Part shown: piece after piece, positions 13,217 to 23,829 of the stretch
Position numbering within the stretch: position 1 is the stretch's first letter
Layout: the number at the start of each line of letters is the position of its first letter
Origin: Cryptomeria japonica
Lineage: Eukaryota; Streptophyta; Pinopsida; Cupressales; Cupressaceae
Direction of reading: 5' to 3'
Assembly (NCBI RefSeq): GCF_030272615.1
Contig: NC_081410.1
Span: 229,060,915 to 229,124,914, forward strand
Length of the DNA: 64,000 bases
The notes under the pieces: generated by a model
What the model saw: the letters and a program-made list of their open reading frames with translations, nothing else
Told to the model about the DNA's origin: nothing
Databases searched by the model: none
Position numbers and translations under genes: made by a program

Positions 13217-13869
13217 TTTTGGTGAGCCTAACGCCCAATTCCTTTAATTCTATTTTTTGTTCTTAGATTTGAGTGTTTATGCAATTTAAAATTCAATTTT
13301 TCATTTGCAAGTTTGATTTCCAAATGAATTTTAAAAATTTAGAGGTTACATTAATTTTAAAATTAAGTAGTTAATTTTCAAAACCCTAATTTTTAAATTT
13401 TTAAAAATTGAGCTTGTGGGTTGTTTAAATTTTTGATTTCCGATTTCAAATTTGTTTCAAATTCAAAATTTCAACATTAGATCTAATTTCAAATTTAAAT
13501 TTTAAAATTAAGAGGTTCTTTTACAATGCCCTAATTTTACATTTAAATTTCTTGTGGATAATTTCAAATTTAAATTTTAAAATTATGTGGCTAATTAAAG
13601 GAGCCCTAATGTTTATCAAATTTCAACATTACATTTTAAATTTAAATTTTAAAATTAAGAGCTTATTTTCACAAGACCCTAATTTTAAATTTAAATTTCC
13701 TAGGGGGTTACATCATTATTCTTTATCTTTTCAATCAATTTGCTTATTTAATTGAATAATCATTTTAAAATTTTTTGCATTATTCAATTATTTTACAAGT
13801 TTCAAAATTAGATTCAAATATTAAAATTCAAATTTCAAATTTCCCTCCCTTAATGCATGAGTTTTACTA
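13217..13869 (+). other. Gypsy B untranslated leader with AT-rich repeats
   Basis: Begins TTTTGGTGAGCC. It holds repeated blocks of the form TCAAATTTAAATTTTAAAAT followed by a CCCTAAT tract (about 13480-13700). Comparable leaders follow the LTRs of Gypsy A and C. Confidence 0.55.
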
Positions 13870-13874
13870 GTATT

Positions 13875-14669
13875 TGTTTATGGTAAAAATGGAAACAACA
13901 ATATTGAAAGACTAAATAGATTTAACCACAAAACCCTAGCCTAACAACAACAAAGATCCACTATAACATATGAAGATTACCTAAGACAATGCAAATCAAA
14001 TGAAATCACAAAGATTATACCATCACATGTCCAATAGGGTTTGGATCTCCATTCTTCCTATCTCCATTGATCTTGCTTGATATATTTGCTCTCAGATTTT
14101 ATATGTGCACAAGAGCTCAACAAAGAATGGAAATGTGGTTTCAAGTAGGCTTGATCGCATATGAAAGTTCGAAAGTGTAGTTGGGTAGAATGATTAGTTG
14201 AATAAATGATTAGGGTTGATAATGAAAGAAGCATCCTCTTAAATAGAAGACGCTTTAGAAAATGGAGGGATAATATTAAGAGGTGTAAAAGATAAATGGT
14301 CGGCTAGGATTAGAGGGTAGGTAGAGGAAATAAGAAAATAATGAGAGGGTAGGTAGTGTAGGAATTAAGAGATGAATGACATGTGTCATGAGTAGAAAGG
14401 GTTAATGAATTAATTAAATAAATAAATATTTATTTAATTAATAGAAGAAGTGGGATCAATTAAATAAATAAAAGTATTTATTTAATTTAGGAAAAATGAT
14501 AATTTAAATAAATAAAAGTATTTATTTAAATAAGAAATAAGGTTAGAAGAGGATAAATGAATTAATTAAATAAATAAAGATTTATTTAATTAATAGAAGA
14601 ATCAGGCTTAAATAATTAAATAAATAAAAATATTTATTTAATTAGAAAGGACAATTTTAGGTGTCTACA
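13875..14669 (-). mobile_element. solo LTR inserted in the Gypsy B leader
   Basis: On the minus strand it starts TGTAGACACCTAAAATTGTC and ends CCATAAACA, so it has TG...CA borders. It interrupts sequence homologous to the Gypsy A leader (GCATGAGTTTTAC / TTAGTCC). The flanking 5-mers are GTATT (13870-13874) and ATATT (14670-14674), a target-site duplication with one mismatch. No coding sequence lies inside. Four AT palindromes of the ATTTATTTAATTAAT type occur at its minus-strand 5' side. It is a recombined Gypsy LTR of a different family from its host. Confidence 0.75.
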
Positions 14670-14695
14670 ATATTAGTCCAACATATAATATCCCC

Positions 14696-17600
14696 ATGAG
14701 AGGAAGTTGTAGAATTAAGGCTTCCCAAGGTTTAATTACTGAGGAGATGGATCCTAATTTGGATAACTTATTTTACGAGGATATTGGTGGTTCTTCCAAT
14801 CCTACAAATGTTCTCGTTTATCCTTGTTCTTTTCATTATTCTCATGATGAGGATGAATCACTAATTAGGGTTTTTGTTGACTAATTGGAGAAGATTGACA
14901 ATCAATTTGAAAATCTTCAACAATGGATGAGTCAACAATACTTAAAAAGTGAAGCTCTCCCAGTGATTGAAGGATTAAAAAAATGGTTCAAAGTGATAAA
15001 CTTGGTGTTGATGTCTTTGCTCGGTGTAATATTATGCCTATGAAGAGTTGCGTTGAAGTCCTTGGTTACACACAAGCTCCTAGTCAAGTTAATCATTCCA
15101 TTCCTTTGACTACCCCTATGGCTAGTGTTCCCACCTTTACATAAAAAATCATGGCTACCTCTACACAAAATGTCATACCTACAAGTGTTATTCAAGGGGG
15201 AAACTCCTATAATCATAATTCCTTCATCCCTCCTACTATGAGTCTTCCATTTGTTACCCAATCATCTCCCATACCTACCTATCATAGTGTCCCACCTCCT
15301 TATTCTCAACCCCCACCTTCATATAACAACATCCTTCCTTATTCTTAACCCCTTCTTTCATTCAACAATGTTACACCTGCTTCCCAATCCAACATGTACA
15401 ATTTAAATCCTTCTATCAAAGCTACCATAAATAGTCTAGCCCAAACAATGTCTTCTTTACAACAAGAAATAGCTTCCATGAAGCAATCTAAGTATAATGT
15501 GCCCACATTTGATGTAGCGAGCCCATTATCCAATGACATTGTCTGAGTTGTCCCTCCTAAACATGTTGAAGTCCCTCAATTGGAGCTTTATAATGGAAAA
15601 TATGATCCCTTGACTCATGTAAAAATATTTCAAACTTTGTGTAGTGACTTTGCTCATGATCAAAGATTGTTGGCTAAATTGTTTACTAGAACACTAAGGG
15701 GTAAAACTTTGCAATGGTATTGTTCTTTTCCTCCTTATTCTATTACATATTTTCAACAATTAGCTAATGCTTTCATTCAACAATTTCACAATAATATTGG
15801 TTCTAAGATCACTTTATCTGAATTGATGCATTGTATTATCAAATTTCTTTTCTTATGCCTGATCAAGATATTCAAAGAATTTTTATTTCTAATTTACAAA
15901 AAATATTAGGGATAAACTTCTCTTTTTTTATTTTACTTCCTTTACGCAGTTGTGCACAATACTTCATAATTATCATCTTACCGTGAGTCAATTGGAACAA
16001 TCATCTTCAATGGCTCTGAATGACAAAAGTGAAAGTGTTCAACAACCTTTTGTGAAGTTCAAACCAAATAAGGGATTCATCAAATTTAATGACAACAAAA
16101 AAACTCAAGTAGCAGCCACAACAACGGGTGTGCCTCCTTTGTCCAAATACTTTAGAAAAGAATTCATTCATCTTTGCATAGTATTATGTCGCAATTGTTA
16201 CAAAGGAATGTTTTGAAACATCCCCCTATTAAACCAATTGATACAACTAAACCTTTGTCACCTACCTATGATTTCAAAGCCTTTTTCCAATAGCATCGTC
16301 AACTGAGTCATGACACTGAAAATGTTATTCCTTAAGGAGTAAAATTTAAGACTTGATTCATAACAATACCATATCTATGACTGGTGTGAATGATAAAGGA
16401 AACAAAGTATGAGCTCCTACTAATCAAAACCTTCAAATTTTCACTGACCCTTTACTTTCCCATTCCACTAATGTGAATGAGACCGATTGTCTTGCCTTCT
16501 CTCCCAATGATGTTGGCCTTGAGTCTAATAATGTGGTGAACCTTGTTGCAAAAACTGAACCTCCTAAGGACATGAATTACATTTAATCTTAGTGAGACTA
16601 TTGAAGCCCCTGATGGTCCATTATATATCACTACAATAATCAAAGGCATACCCTGTCGAGGGGTGCTCATTGATCCAACTTGTATGGTTAATGTAACTGA
16701 AGAATTTATGTATTCTTTACAATTGCATCAAGTGACATATGATGAAACCGATGTGGCAATTAGAGTTTTTAATGGCTTCTCTTGTCCAACTATTGGTTCT
16801 ATTTCACTTCCTATTGATGTTGGCACTAAATTATTAGATGTTGACTTTGCTATCATTCCTACATCTGATCAATTTCGTGTGAAGTTGAGACATCCTTGGC
16901 TCTCTTCCTTGAAAGAAATTGCTTCTACTATTCATAAGTGTTTAAAATTTTCTCATGATGACAAAATCATAACTATTAATCAAAGCATATATCAACCTAT
17001 GGTGAGGCATGGAGATGTTTGTATTGATTACTTTTGGTCTGAACAATTCCAACCTCTTCAACCTAGAAGTGATGCTCTCTTTAAATCATATCAAAAATGA
17101 AAAAATGAGATAATTTATCCTTGAGTAAACCCAAGAATCCAACACTTAGTCTTCCTCCAAATCATGATCATATACCTCTTCTTAAGGACAAGTCTATTCT
17201 TCCTCCCAAGGATAGAGAAACTCTTTCTCCTAAGGAAGAATTTATCCATTCTCTTAAGAATGAGTTTATTTGTCCTCCCAAGGATAGAAAATATCTTCTT
17301 CATAAGCGTCAATCTATTCCTCTTTCTAGGGATAAAAATATTATTCCTCCTAAGGATAGACCCATTCCTCATCCTCATGATGGACCTGGTCTCCTTCCTA
17401 CACCTTCAATTCCTTCTTTATATGGTGTGACTCCACCTCCTACATCTTACAAAGGGAAGTGATTGGCCTCTCCTATTGTTCAACCTAAAAGACCTTCCCC
17501 TATCCATCCTTCCTTCAAAGAAGAAAATAAGCCTATGCCTGATGAACCTAAACCTTCATAACCTTCAACTAAAACTAAAAGAGACTGTTGTTTGAGAGAA

Positions 17601-17930
17601 CACCGATGGAAATGTCATGCAAGGGCTTGTGGACTTGCTTCTCAAACCATTTCTTCCCCCAAGACACCAACTATTGAGATAATACCATTTTCTCAACCTT
17701 CTCCTAATGAAGAAGTTCAACCTAATTCTACAAGACACAAAATACTTAAGACAAATGATGGTTCAAGTTCTATTCCTATTAGAGCTCCTATTTTTGTCAA
17801 TCTTGATGAAGAAATAGGTGAGAATATTATTAATGATGAAAATGTTGATCCTAATATTTCTGATGATGAATATAAATATGTTGAAGTTGACAATGATTTA
17901 TCTAAACAATTTTCAAAAGCATAAATCCTA
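14696..17930 (+). pseudogene. Gypsy B gag-protease polyprotein remnant
   Basis: Frame pieces collinear with Gypsy A appear in order. MDPNLDNLF (from 14747) is the N-terminus. A Pro/Ser/Thr-rich linker with YHSVPPPY lies near 15280, and a retrotrans_gag core (LELYNGKYDPLTHV ... FQQLANAFIQQFHNN) at 15580-15850. A zinc-knuckle remnant lies near 16280. The aspartic-protease-like segment (CRGVLIDPTCMVNV ... PWLSSLKEIA) is at 16640-17000. A Lys/Pro repeat region (PPKDR-type units, 17120-17400) and an acidic tail ending about 17924 follow. There are many stops, and part of the gag core after LMHC is deleted. The protease site reads D-P-T rather than D-T/S-G, as does DPS in element A. Confidence 0.75.
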
Positions 17931-18111
17931 GCTCCAAGTAATAGAGAAAGTGACTCATCATTAGAGCATGGTCTTTGTTTATAACTTGTGATAGATCCAT
18001 CTACTGTGCTCAATGTCACTCCTCTTGTGTGTTGTCCACCTTCCCAAAACAATGATCAACAAGATCAAGGGGCGAACAACGTGCTTGATTAGCTTCATTA
18101 GCATCATATAT

Positions 18112-18180
<69 letters not shown>

Positions 18181-18902
18181 CATGTTTGTGACCTTCTTCT
18201 ATTTTCCTCTCAATTATTCTATTCATTGTCCCCAGTGTTTTCTACTTGAGGATGATGCAAAGTGTTGATATCTCTTTTGGTCTCTCCTATGTTGACTCAA
18301 AATACACATGTGCCCTTCTTCCATGGCAATTTCCTTTATTTGGGGGATGAGGACAATTCTATGCATACATATATACATGATATACATTATTTATCATAAA
18401 TCATATTGACCCTAGAGTTAAGTGAAACCACCCCCATGCTTTGTGTTTTGTGATCATTATCCTTTGATTTGTCCTCTCTTGGGGGCTTATTATTGCGATA
18501 ATGTGTTTGTCTTGTTGGGTGTATCCTAAATTAAAGCAAGTTCTCTCGATAAGGCATACACAATCGATTTAATGTAGGGGAATACACTCCGCTCAATGAT
18601 TCTCTCTCTTGCATATCTTGATACTTAAGTTACTTAGCGAACTTTGTCTTTGGCTTTGTAATTTTTGGTATTTTTCTTTTCATGGCTCATAGTAAGAGAA
18701 CCTTACTAGTTGGTAGTCATGGTTCTATCTTTCTCTCATGATGTCCCTTTTATCTTGTTATCGAAGTAGTGAGATCCTAAAGTCCACTGGGGGCTTGGTG
18801 TATCTTGCCTCCTTGATGACTTGGTAAAAGCTTCTCAATGTGAACCCTTTGTACTTTAATGAGAGTGTGATTGAATTCATACTCCCGCTAAAGAGGGGAA
18901 AA
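17931..18902 (+). other. Gypsy B non-coding 3' region with (CT)n tract
   Basis: Collinear with 27143-27936 of element A (shared CTACTTGAGGA, GTTGACTCAAAA and CCACTGGGGGCTTGGTGTAT blocks). It ends in a purine-rich tract AAAGAGGGGAAAA just before the 3' LTR. It contains an expanded CT microsatellite near 18112-18178 and no polymerase sequence. Confidence 0.65.
18112..18178. repeat. (CT)n microsatellite
   Basis: An almost pure CT dinucleotide run of about 33 units. Element A has only a short CT-rich stretch at the equivalent place (about 27206-27230), so the run expanded after the two copies diverged. Confidence 0.9.
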
Positions 18903-20052
18903 TGTAGCATCCTAAAATTGTACCACTTTGCAAATTTGACCATGTTTGGGTCTTCACCTTAGTGATTGAGCCCCTTGGCCTGTTTGAAGACCTAATTATG
19001 TTACTTGATTTACCCCCCCCCCCCCCGGTCCCCACTTGGGAACCTTTATGCTATCCTAAAATAGGGTAGGACCAAAGCATAGCACCCCAGTCCTCACTAG
19101 GACCATGGCACTACGCCATGGTCCTCCCTAAACTGGCCCCCCTTTAAACCCATTTTTGCAATTCAACATTAAGCGGGATTCGACTCATGTCAAAAAATTA
19201 GTCAATTTTCCCAATGGGAAAGTATAAAAGGAGGTTTTCCCCTTTCATTTAACATCAATTATCAAGAGCACACATATGAGATCAAGCATTCAAGTATTCA
19301 AGAGTAATTGAGCATTAATTTGTCTTCCTTCAAGCTTTGGAGCAACAATAAAGTCAGGATTCAAGCATTAAAGATGACATTATTCATCCTAATTTGTTGA
19401 AGACTTCATAAACCCTAATTTCATGTGGAGGCAAGAAAAACCTCACAAGGATGTATCATCATTCAATTCCCAGTCATGATTCAGGATCTCCCTCAAAAGG
19501 AGAATCTTCAATTACAGACATTTCAATTTCATGGTTAATTCCAAAATAGGGGTTTAACCTAAGGGAAGCCCCTATTCCCAACCTTCACCTTCTTTCTATG
19601 TGTAGGAAACATGTACGAAACTGTAATCTTTAGAATAAGATTTATTTATAGAGACAAATCAATCCCCCTTTTGTGTGTGAAAAGTGCGGAGAACCAGGGC
19701 AACCACCACCACGGTCCTGACATTTCTAGAGCTTTCTCAAAGATCAGATCCGACTCATCTTACATTGGTCAGATCTAGGTGCATGCAAAAATCCCACATC
19801 TATAGCTCATTGTTTTCTCAATTTTACCTTCATTTTTCAGCACTTTACCTAGTTCCAACAATTCAATTTATAAAAGAGGAACAAAGCTATTGCACAATCA
19901 AAGGAAATCCATTCAGTATTCAGTCCTTGTCTAATTTGTGACTGAATCTAGTGGATTCTCTTTCCTCTTTTGAATGTAATGTTTTCCGAGGAGAAAAACT
20001 AGTGGTTTTCATCCTCTTGTGGTGGAAACCCTAAAACGTTTTCCCCATTATA
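18903..20052 (+). repeat. 3' LTR of Gypsy B
   Basis: Starts TGTAGCATCCTAAAATTG, preceded by a polypurine-like tract, and ends CCCCATTATA (element B's other LTR ends ATTACA, so one C-to-T change). It includes a 14-base poly-C run (19013-19026). The hairpin arms are present but imperfect (GGACCATGGC / GCCATGGTCC near 19100-19125). Confidence 0.8.
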
Positions 20053-20053
20053 G

Positions 20054-20464
20054 GAACATTCAGAGGAAAGGAACAATCTTCTACCGGATTGTTGTATTTG
20101 GTACATAGACTTATGTGGTCTGACCAGAACAACCTGGGTTTTGAAGGAGAGAACTATTTCATGCTCTTATTTGATGATCATTATAGAATGACTGGGGTTG
20201 CATTTCTAAGAGAAAATTCAAAGGCATTAGAAAAGTTTAAGATATTCAAGGGTAGAGTTGAAAGTGAAGTTGAAAATGCTTAAGACTAGATAGAGGAGGA
20301 GAGTTTGTTTTTTATGACTTTGATACTTTTTATGAGAAATATGGGATTAGGAAACATTTGTCTACCCCTAGGACACCTCAGCAAAATAGTGTAGTGGAAA
20401 GAATGAAAAAATCTATACAAGAAGCAATAAGAACCATGATCAAGTAAGAAAACCTACCAGAAGT
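20054..20464 (+). pseudogene. Copia integrase fragment
   Basis: The frame reads GTFRGKEQSSTGLLYLVHRLMWS, YFMLLFDDHYRMTGVAFLRE and KALEKFKIFKGRVESEVENA. After stops and frame changes come a LSTPRTPQQNSVVERM-like block and AIRTMIK, a stop, ENLPE. This is the Copia integrase core: HxDLCGP region (degraded to HRLMWS), then D(D/Y)SRMTW, then the PQQNGVVER glutamate region. It begins right at the Gypsy B LTR end and stops where the truncated Copia LTR starts, so both edges are breakpoints. It belongs to a different Copia family from the 29-33 kb element. Confidence 0.7.
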
Positions 20465-21340
20465 ATGATTCAACGGTCAGGATTGAACCGCTTGAATTGC
20501 TTAACCTAACAGGTTTAGGGTTTAGGGTTTTTGCTACCGACCTGTATGTTTCCTATAAGGTTGATGCTATGTTTCTTTCTAAGGTTGTTGGCAAAAGTTG
20601 TGTGTGTGTATCCAAGGGAAGTGATACGTAATTCTTGCCAGACCAAAGGAGGGAAGAGATACTTGCAAAGTGAATGTGCAGAAGGTGAAGAGGAGCCAAA
20701 ATGGATCTGCATTAGCATTGAGTGTTGTTATCAGATCATTGTAATTCCTGTTGATCTTTAACCATTTCAACAGTTGTGAAATCCCTTAACAGGGTAGCCT
20801 TAACCATCTTGATACAAATCCCCTAACCGGGTAGCTTTAACCGGCTTGATTCAAATCCCTTAATAGGGTAACTCGAAGTTAATGAGTTCTGGAAAGCTAT
20901 AGAGCTCTGGAGATCCTTTAGCTATTGAGTTCTTGAAATCCTCTAACAAGGTAACCCTAACCAGGTTTAACCCTTAACTAGGTGATCCCTAACAAGATCG
21001 GTTCCTAGCAGAACCTATTGTAATGTCTTTAACCGGACAAGGCTCCTAACAAAGCAGATTTATAAAGAGTTCAAAAGTAGATTGTGGGTATTCATCCCCA
21101 CTGTGGTTTTTCCCAGTTGGATTTCCACGTGAAAAATATGTGTGTCATGTGTGATGCTTTGTTATTTCCTGTTGAGCATATGATGGTTTTGTGTTTTATG
21201 CCTGTCTATAAAACATATTGAACTAACTGTTGTGAAGATCAGATGATAGTTTACTTGTTCATGCATGAGGGTGTAATTGTACTATAGTATTGAGCTAAGA
21301 GGAAACCTTAGTGAGTGACCAGTTTATGATTGTTTTAGTT
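20465..21340 (+). repeat. Copia 5' LTR, first surviving part
   Basis: Nearly identical to 34243-35125. It carries a telomere-like GGTTTAGGGTTTAGGG block (about 20513-20530). A repeated AACnGGGTAGC-type motif occurs at 20785-20960. It ends at the Gypsy A target duplication TAGTT. Confidence 0.85.
21336..21340. other. target-site duplication of Gypsy A, left copy
   Basis: TAGTT immediately precedes TGTAGCG; the same five bases follow the element at 29149-29153. Confidence 0.85.
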
Positions 21341-22553
21341 TGTAGCGTCCTAAAATTGTGACACTTGCAATTTCGACTGCATTTGGGTCTTCACGATGGC
21401 GGCGCAACGTTGAACCTGAATGGAGACCCCGGAACCTATTTACGACACCAAAAACTGCATTTTTTGCACCTTGGCCTGATCCTTCCTTGCACCCTGCTGT
21501 CCCGGGAGGTGGGACCATGGCGCCCAGCACCCTGGTCCCTGGCCCTATTTTGGGCCCGGTCTCTTTTGGGCATCAGGTCTTTAAGTTTGCAATTTGGGAA
21601 ATAATGTTTCCTGGTCAGCCTAAGGTCAGAAAAATCAGTCTGTCAGCCCTAATTGACAAGTATATAAACTACATTTCCCCTCCCATTTGAGGAAGGTAAA
21701 AGAAAGAGGAAGAAAATGAGCAAGAACAAGACGCGGAAGCGATATTCAAACATTCAAGCATTCAAGCATTCAAGCATTCCTTCAAGCAATTGAGCATTCT
21801 AAGTCTCCATTCAAGGCTAGGTGTTGCATTCAAGACAAGGATTCAACCATTGAAGAGGAGATCACTTACAACATACAAAATACAACATTCATTACACCTT
21901 CGCATGTAAGAATACAAACATTCTTACAACAAGGTATCAGTACTTGTTTACATTACAAACATTTACATTTACAACATTCTCATTTCTTGGTTAATTCCAA
22001 AACCGGGGTTTGACCTAAAGGCAAACCCCTCATCCCTAACCCCCCAATCATCCTCTCTTTTCTGTGTGTAGGTTGTAGGTACGCGGCTGTAATTGAAGAT
22101 CTGGAATCATTGTGCAGAGACGAACAGATCCTCCTTCATTTCGCGGATTTTTCGGAGGACCGTGTGCACGCCGGGCGCCATCGTCCCGTCAACTTTCGCT
22201 CAAATTTGCAGAACAGCACCGTCTCAAAATTTTACTGCTAATTCTAGGTCCGCAGCTTCATCCCATATCCCTATCTCTATTTATAAGCGAATCTTTCCTA
22301 CTTTACATGCATTCCTAGTTCAATCTTTCTATCTACATTCTTTACAAAAGAGGATATCCTTGATGTCACAACCCTTGAAACTCATTTAGAATCCAATCTT
22401 GCATTGTGTGGGATTGGATCTTGTGGGTTTCAACCCCTCTTTTGAATGTAAAGTCTCTCCTAAGTGAAAACCATCAACCCTAGTGACTCTCCCTTCTCTC
22501 TCCTTGGAGTTGGGGAGGGGAGAACAACTAGGGTTCAATTTTTCAGCTTTACT
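21341..22553 (+). repeat. 5' LTR of Gypsy A
   Basis: Contains a U3 inverted repeat GGGACCA...TGGTCCC (about 21511-21539) and TATATAAA at 21661. An AAGCATTC-rich block (CATTCAAG repeats) lies near 21745-21790, and the GAGGACCGTGTGCAC block at 22154-22188. It ends GCTTTACT, where the 3' copy has ACTTTACA. Confidence 0.9.
21661..21668 (+). promoter_or_regulatory. LTR TATA box, Gypsy A
   Basis: TATATAAA about 120 bp downstream of the U3 inverted repeat; equivalent to TATA boxes in the LTRs of Gypsy B and C. Confidence 0.55.
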
Positions 22554-23829
22554 TTTTGGTGAACCCGATGCGAACATCCTCATTCTGATTATTCATGGTT
22601 AGATCTAAAAATTTTTCTTTCCTAATTATATTTCCATGTTTGATTTTTTGCAAATTTAAGAGGTTGATTGCATAAAAACCCTAAAATTTTCTTTTTAAGT
22701 AATTAAACTTGTGAAATGTTTAATTGTTAATGCTTGTTTCAGATCTACCCTTCTATTGCAAATTGTCAATTCATATTTGTGCTTTAATTCTGAAAATTAA
22801 GTGGTTAAATGTCAAAACCCTAATTTTTAAGACCTTCTTGATTCAACCTTTGACTGATAATTTCACTAATCAAAACACCTCCAAATCGGCTGTAACTTTG
22901 GATTCCGCAATAAAATCACAATATCTTTCATCCCTGAAAATTTGGAAAAAAGTTGCGAGGACCGTGTGCACCCCGAGTGCCCTCGTCCCCAACATTTTTT
23001 TCGAAATTTCGGGAGCTAGATCTTACTGTATTTTTCTGCTAAAATCCAGAATTTTGGCTGATTTTATCAATTTTAACACTTTCAAAATTAAAGTCAAAGT
23101 TGGTCTAGCGATTTCTTGGATTGAGGCTTCTAATCATTCAAAAATTGTTGAAATTGAAATTCATATCAAAAGTGTGTTCCTTACTATCCTAAATCTGAAA
23201 AGTGTGTTGGCATTCATTCGAAATTTCAGTGTTTTATTCAAATTTTTGTAGTTTGTGACATTTGAAATTAAGTGTTTAATTGTAACAACCTTGATTTCCA
23301 CTTTCAAATTCGAATTTTGCATGAAATCGAGTCAATTTTTAAATTTAAAAGCCTGCATTGCTTTCAGTATTCCTTCTAAAATCATAAAATTCAAAATTTC
23401 AGTTTCCCCCTCTTTTTCAAAATTCAAATTTTACATTTTTTCAACAATCTTGGTAGGGTTCAATTTTGAGATTGCAACTTTAATTTGGCCTATCTACAGA
23501 TCGTAAAATCACTCAATTTTTTTTAGATTAGCTTTAAAATCATCATAACTTTCATCCCTGAAAATTTCGAAAAAAGTTGCGAGGACCGTGTGCACTCCGT
23601 TCGCCACGGTCCCGGACATTTTTTCCGAAATTTTGGGAGATTGTCCTAATTGCATTTAACAGCTTAAATCTAGGAGATTGGCTGATTTTATTGAAATTTG
23701 CTACCTCTAAAATTCAAAATCTTCTCTCTCTCTTTAGTGCATGAGTTTTACAACAATAAGTCCTACTTACACTATTCCCGTTAGACGAAGCCTTAGAATT
23801 AAGTCTTTCCAAGGTTTAATTATGAGGAG
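22554..23829 (+). other. Gypsy A untranslated leader
   Basis: Opens TTTTGGTGAACCCGATG, a primer-site-like junction (primer tRNA not identified). It contains two further copies of a block CATCCCTGAAAATTT..AAAAAAGTTGCGAGGACCGTGTGCAC (about 22929-23025 and 23551-23645) related to one in the LTR itself. The long open frame 22724-23251 runs across this repeat and shows no protein motif, so I do not call it a gene. Confidence 0.55.

Larger units (their letters stand above)
12193..20052 (+). mobile_element. Gypsy-type element B, gag-protease only, degenerate
   Basis: A 3' LTR (18903-20052) and a 5'-truncated LTR (about 12193-13216) flank a leader, a gag-protease coding remnant and a long non-coding 3' region. 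A GGTGAGCC primer-type junction follows the 5' LTR at 13217. It is a diverged relative of Gypsy A at 21341-29148, matching it through gag, protease and the 3' region. No reverse transcriptase, RNase H or integrase was found, so it was a non-autonomous element. A solo LTR sits in its leader. The start of the 5' LTR (expected TGTAGCATCC) is missing. Confidence 0.8.

Noticed and set aside
20515-20770. Overlapping short frames on both strands, repeated at 34296-34551
   Set aside because: They lie inside the two copies of the Copia LTR and are conserved only because the LTRs are near identical.
21358-21690. 110-residue plus-strand frame and overlapping frames, repeated near 27954-28285
   Set aside because: Located in the U3 of the Gypsy A LTRs; no protein motif, and the open frames reflect the GC-rich U3 hairpin sequence.
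22724-23251. 175-residue plus-strand frame in the Gypsy A leader
   Set aside because: Runs through repeated non-coding leader blocks and is not kept in elements B or C.
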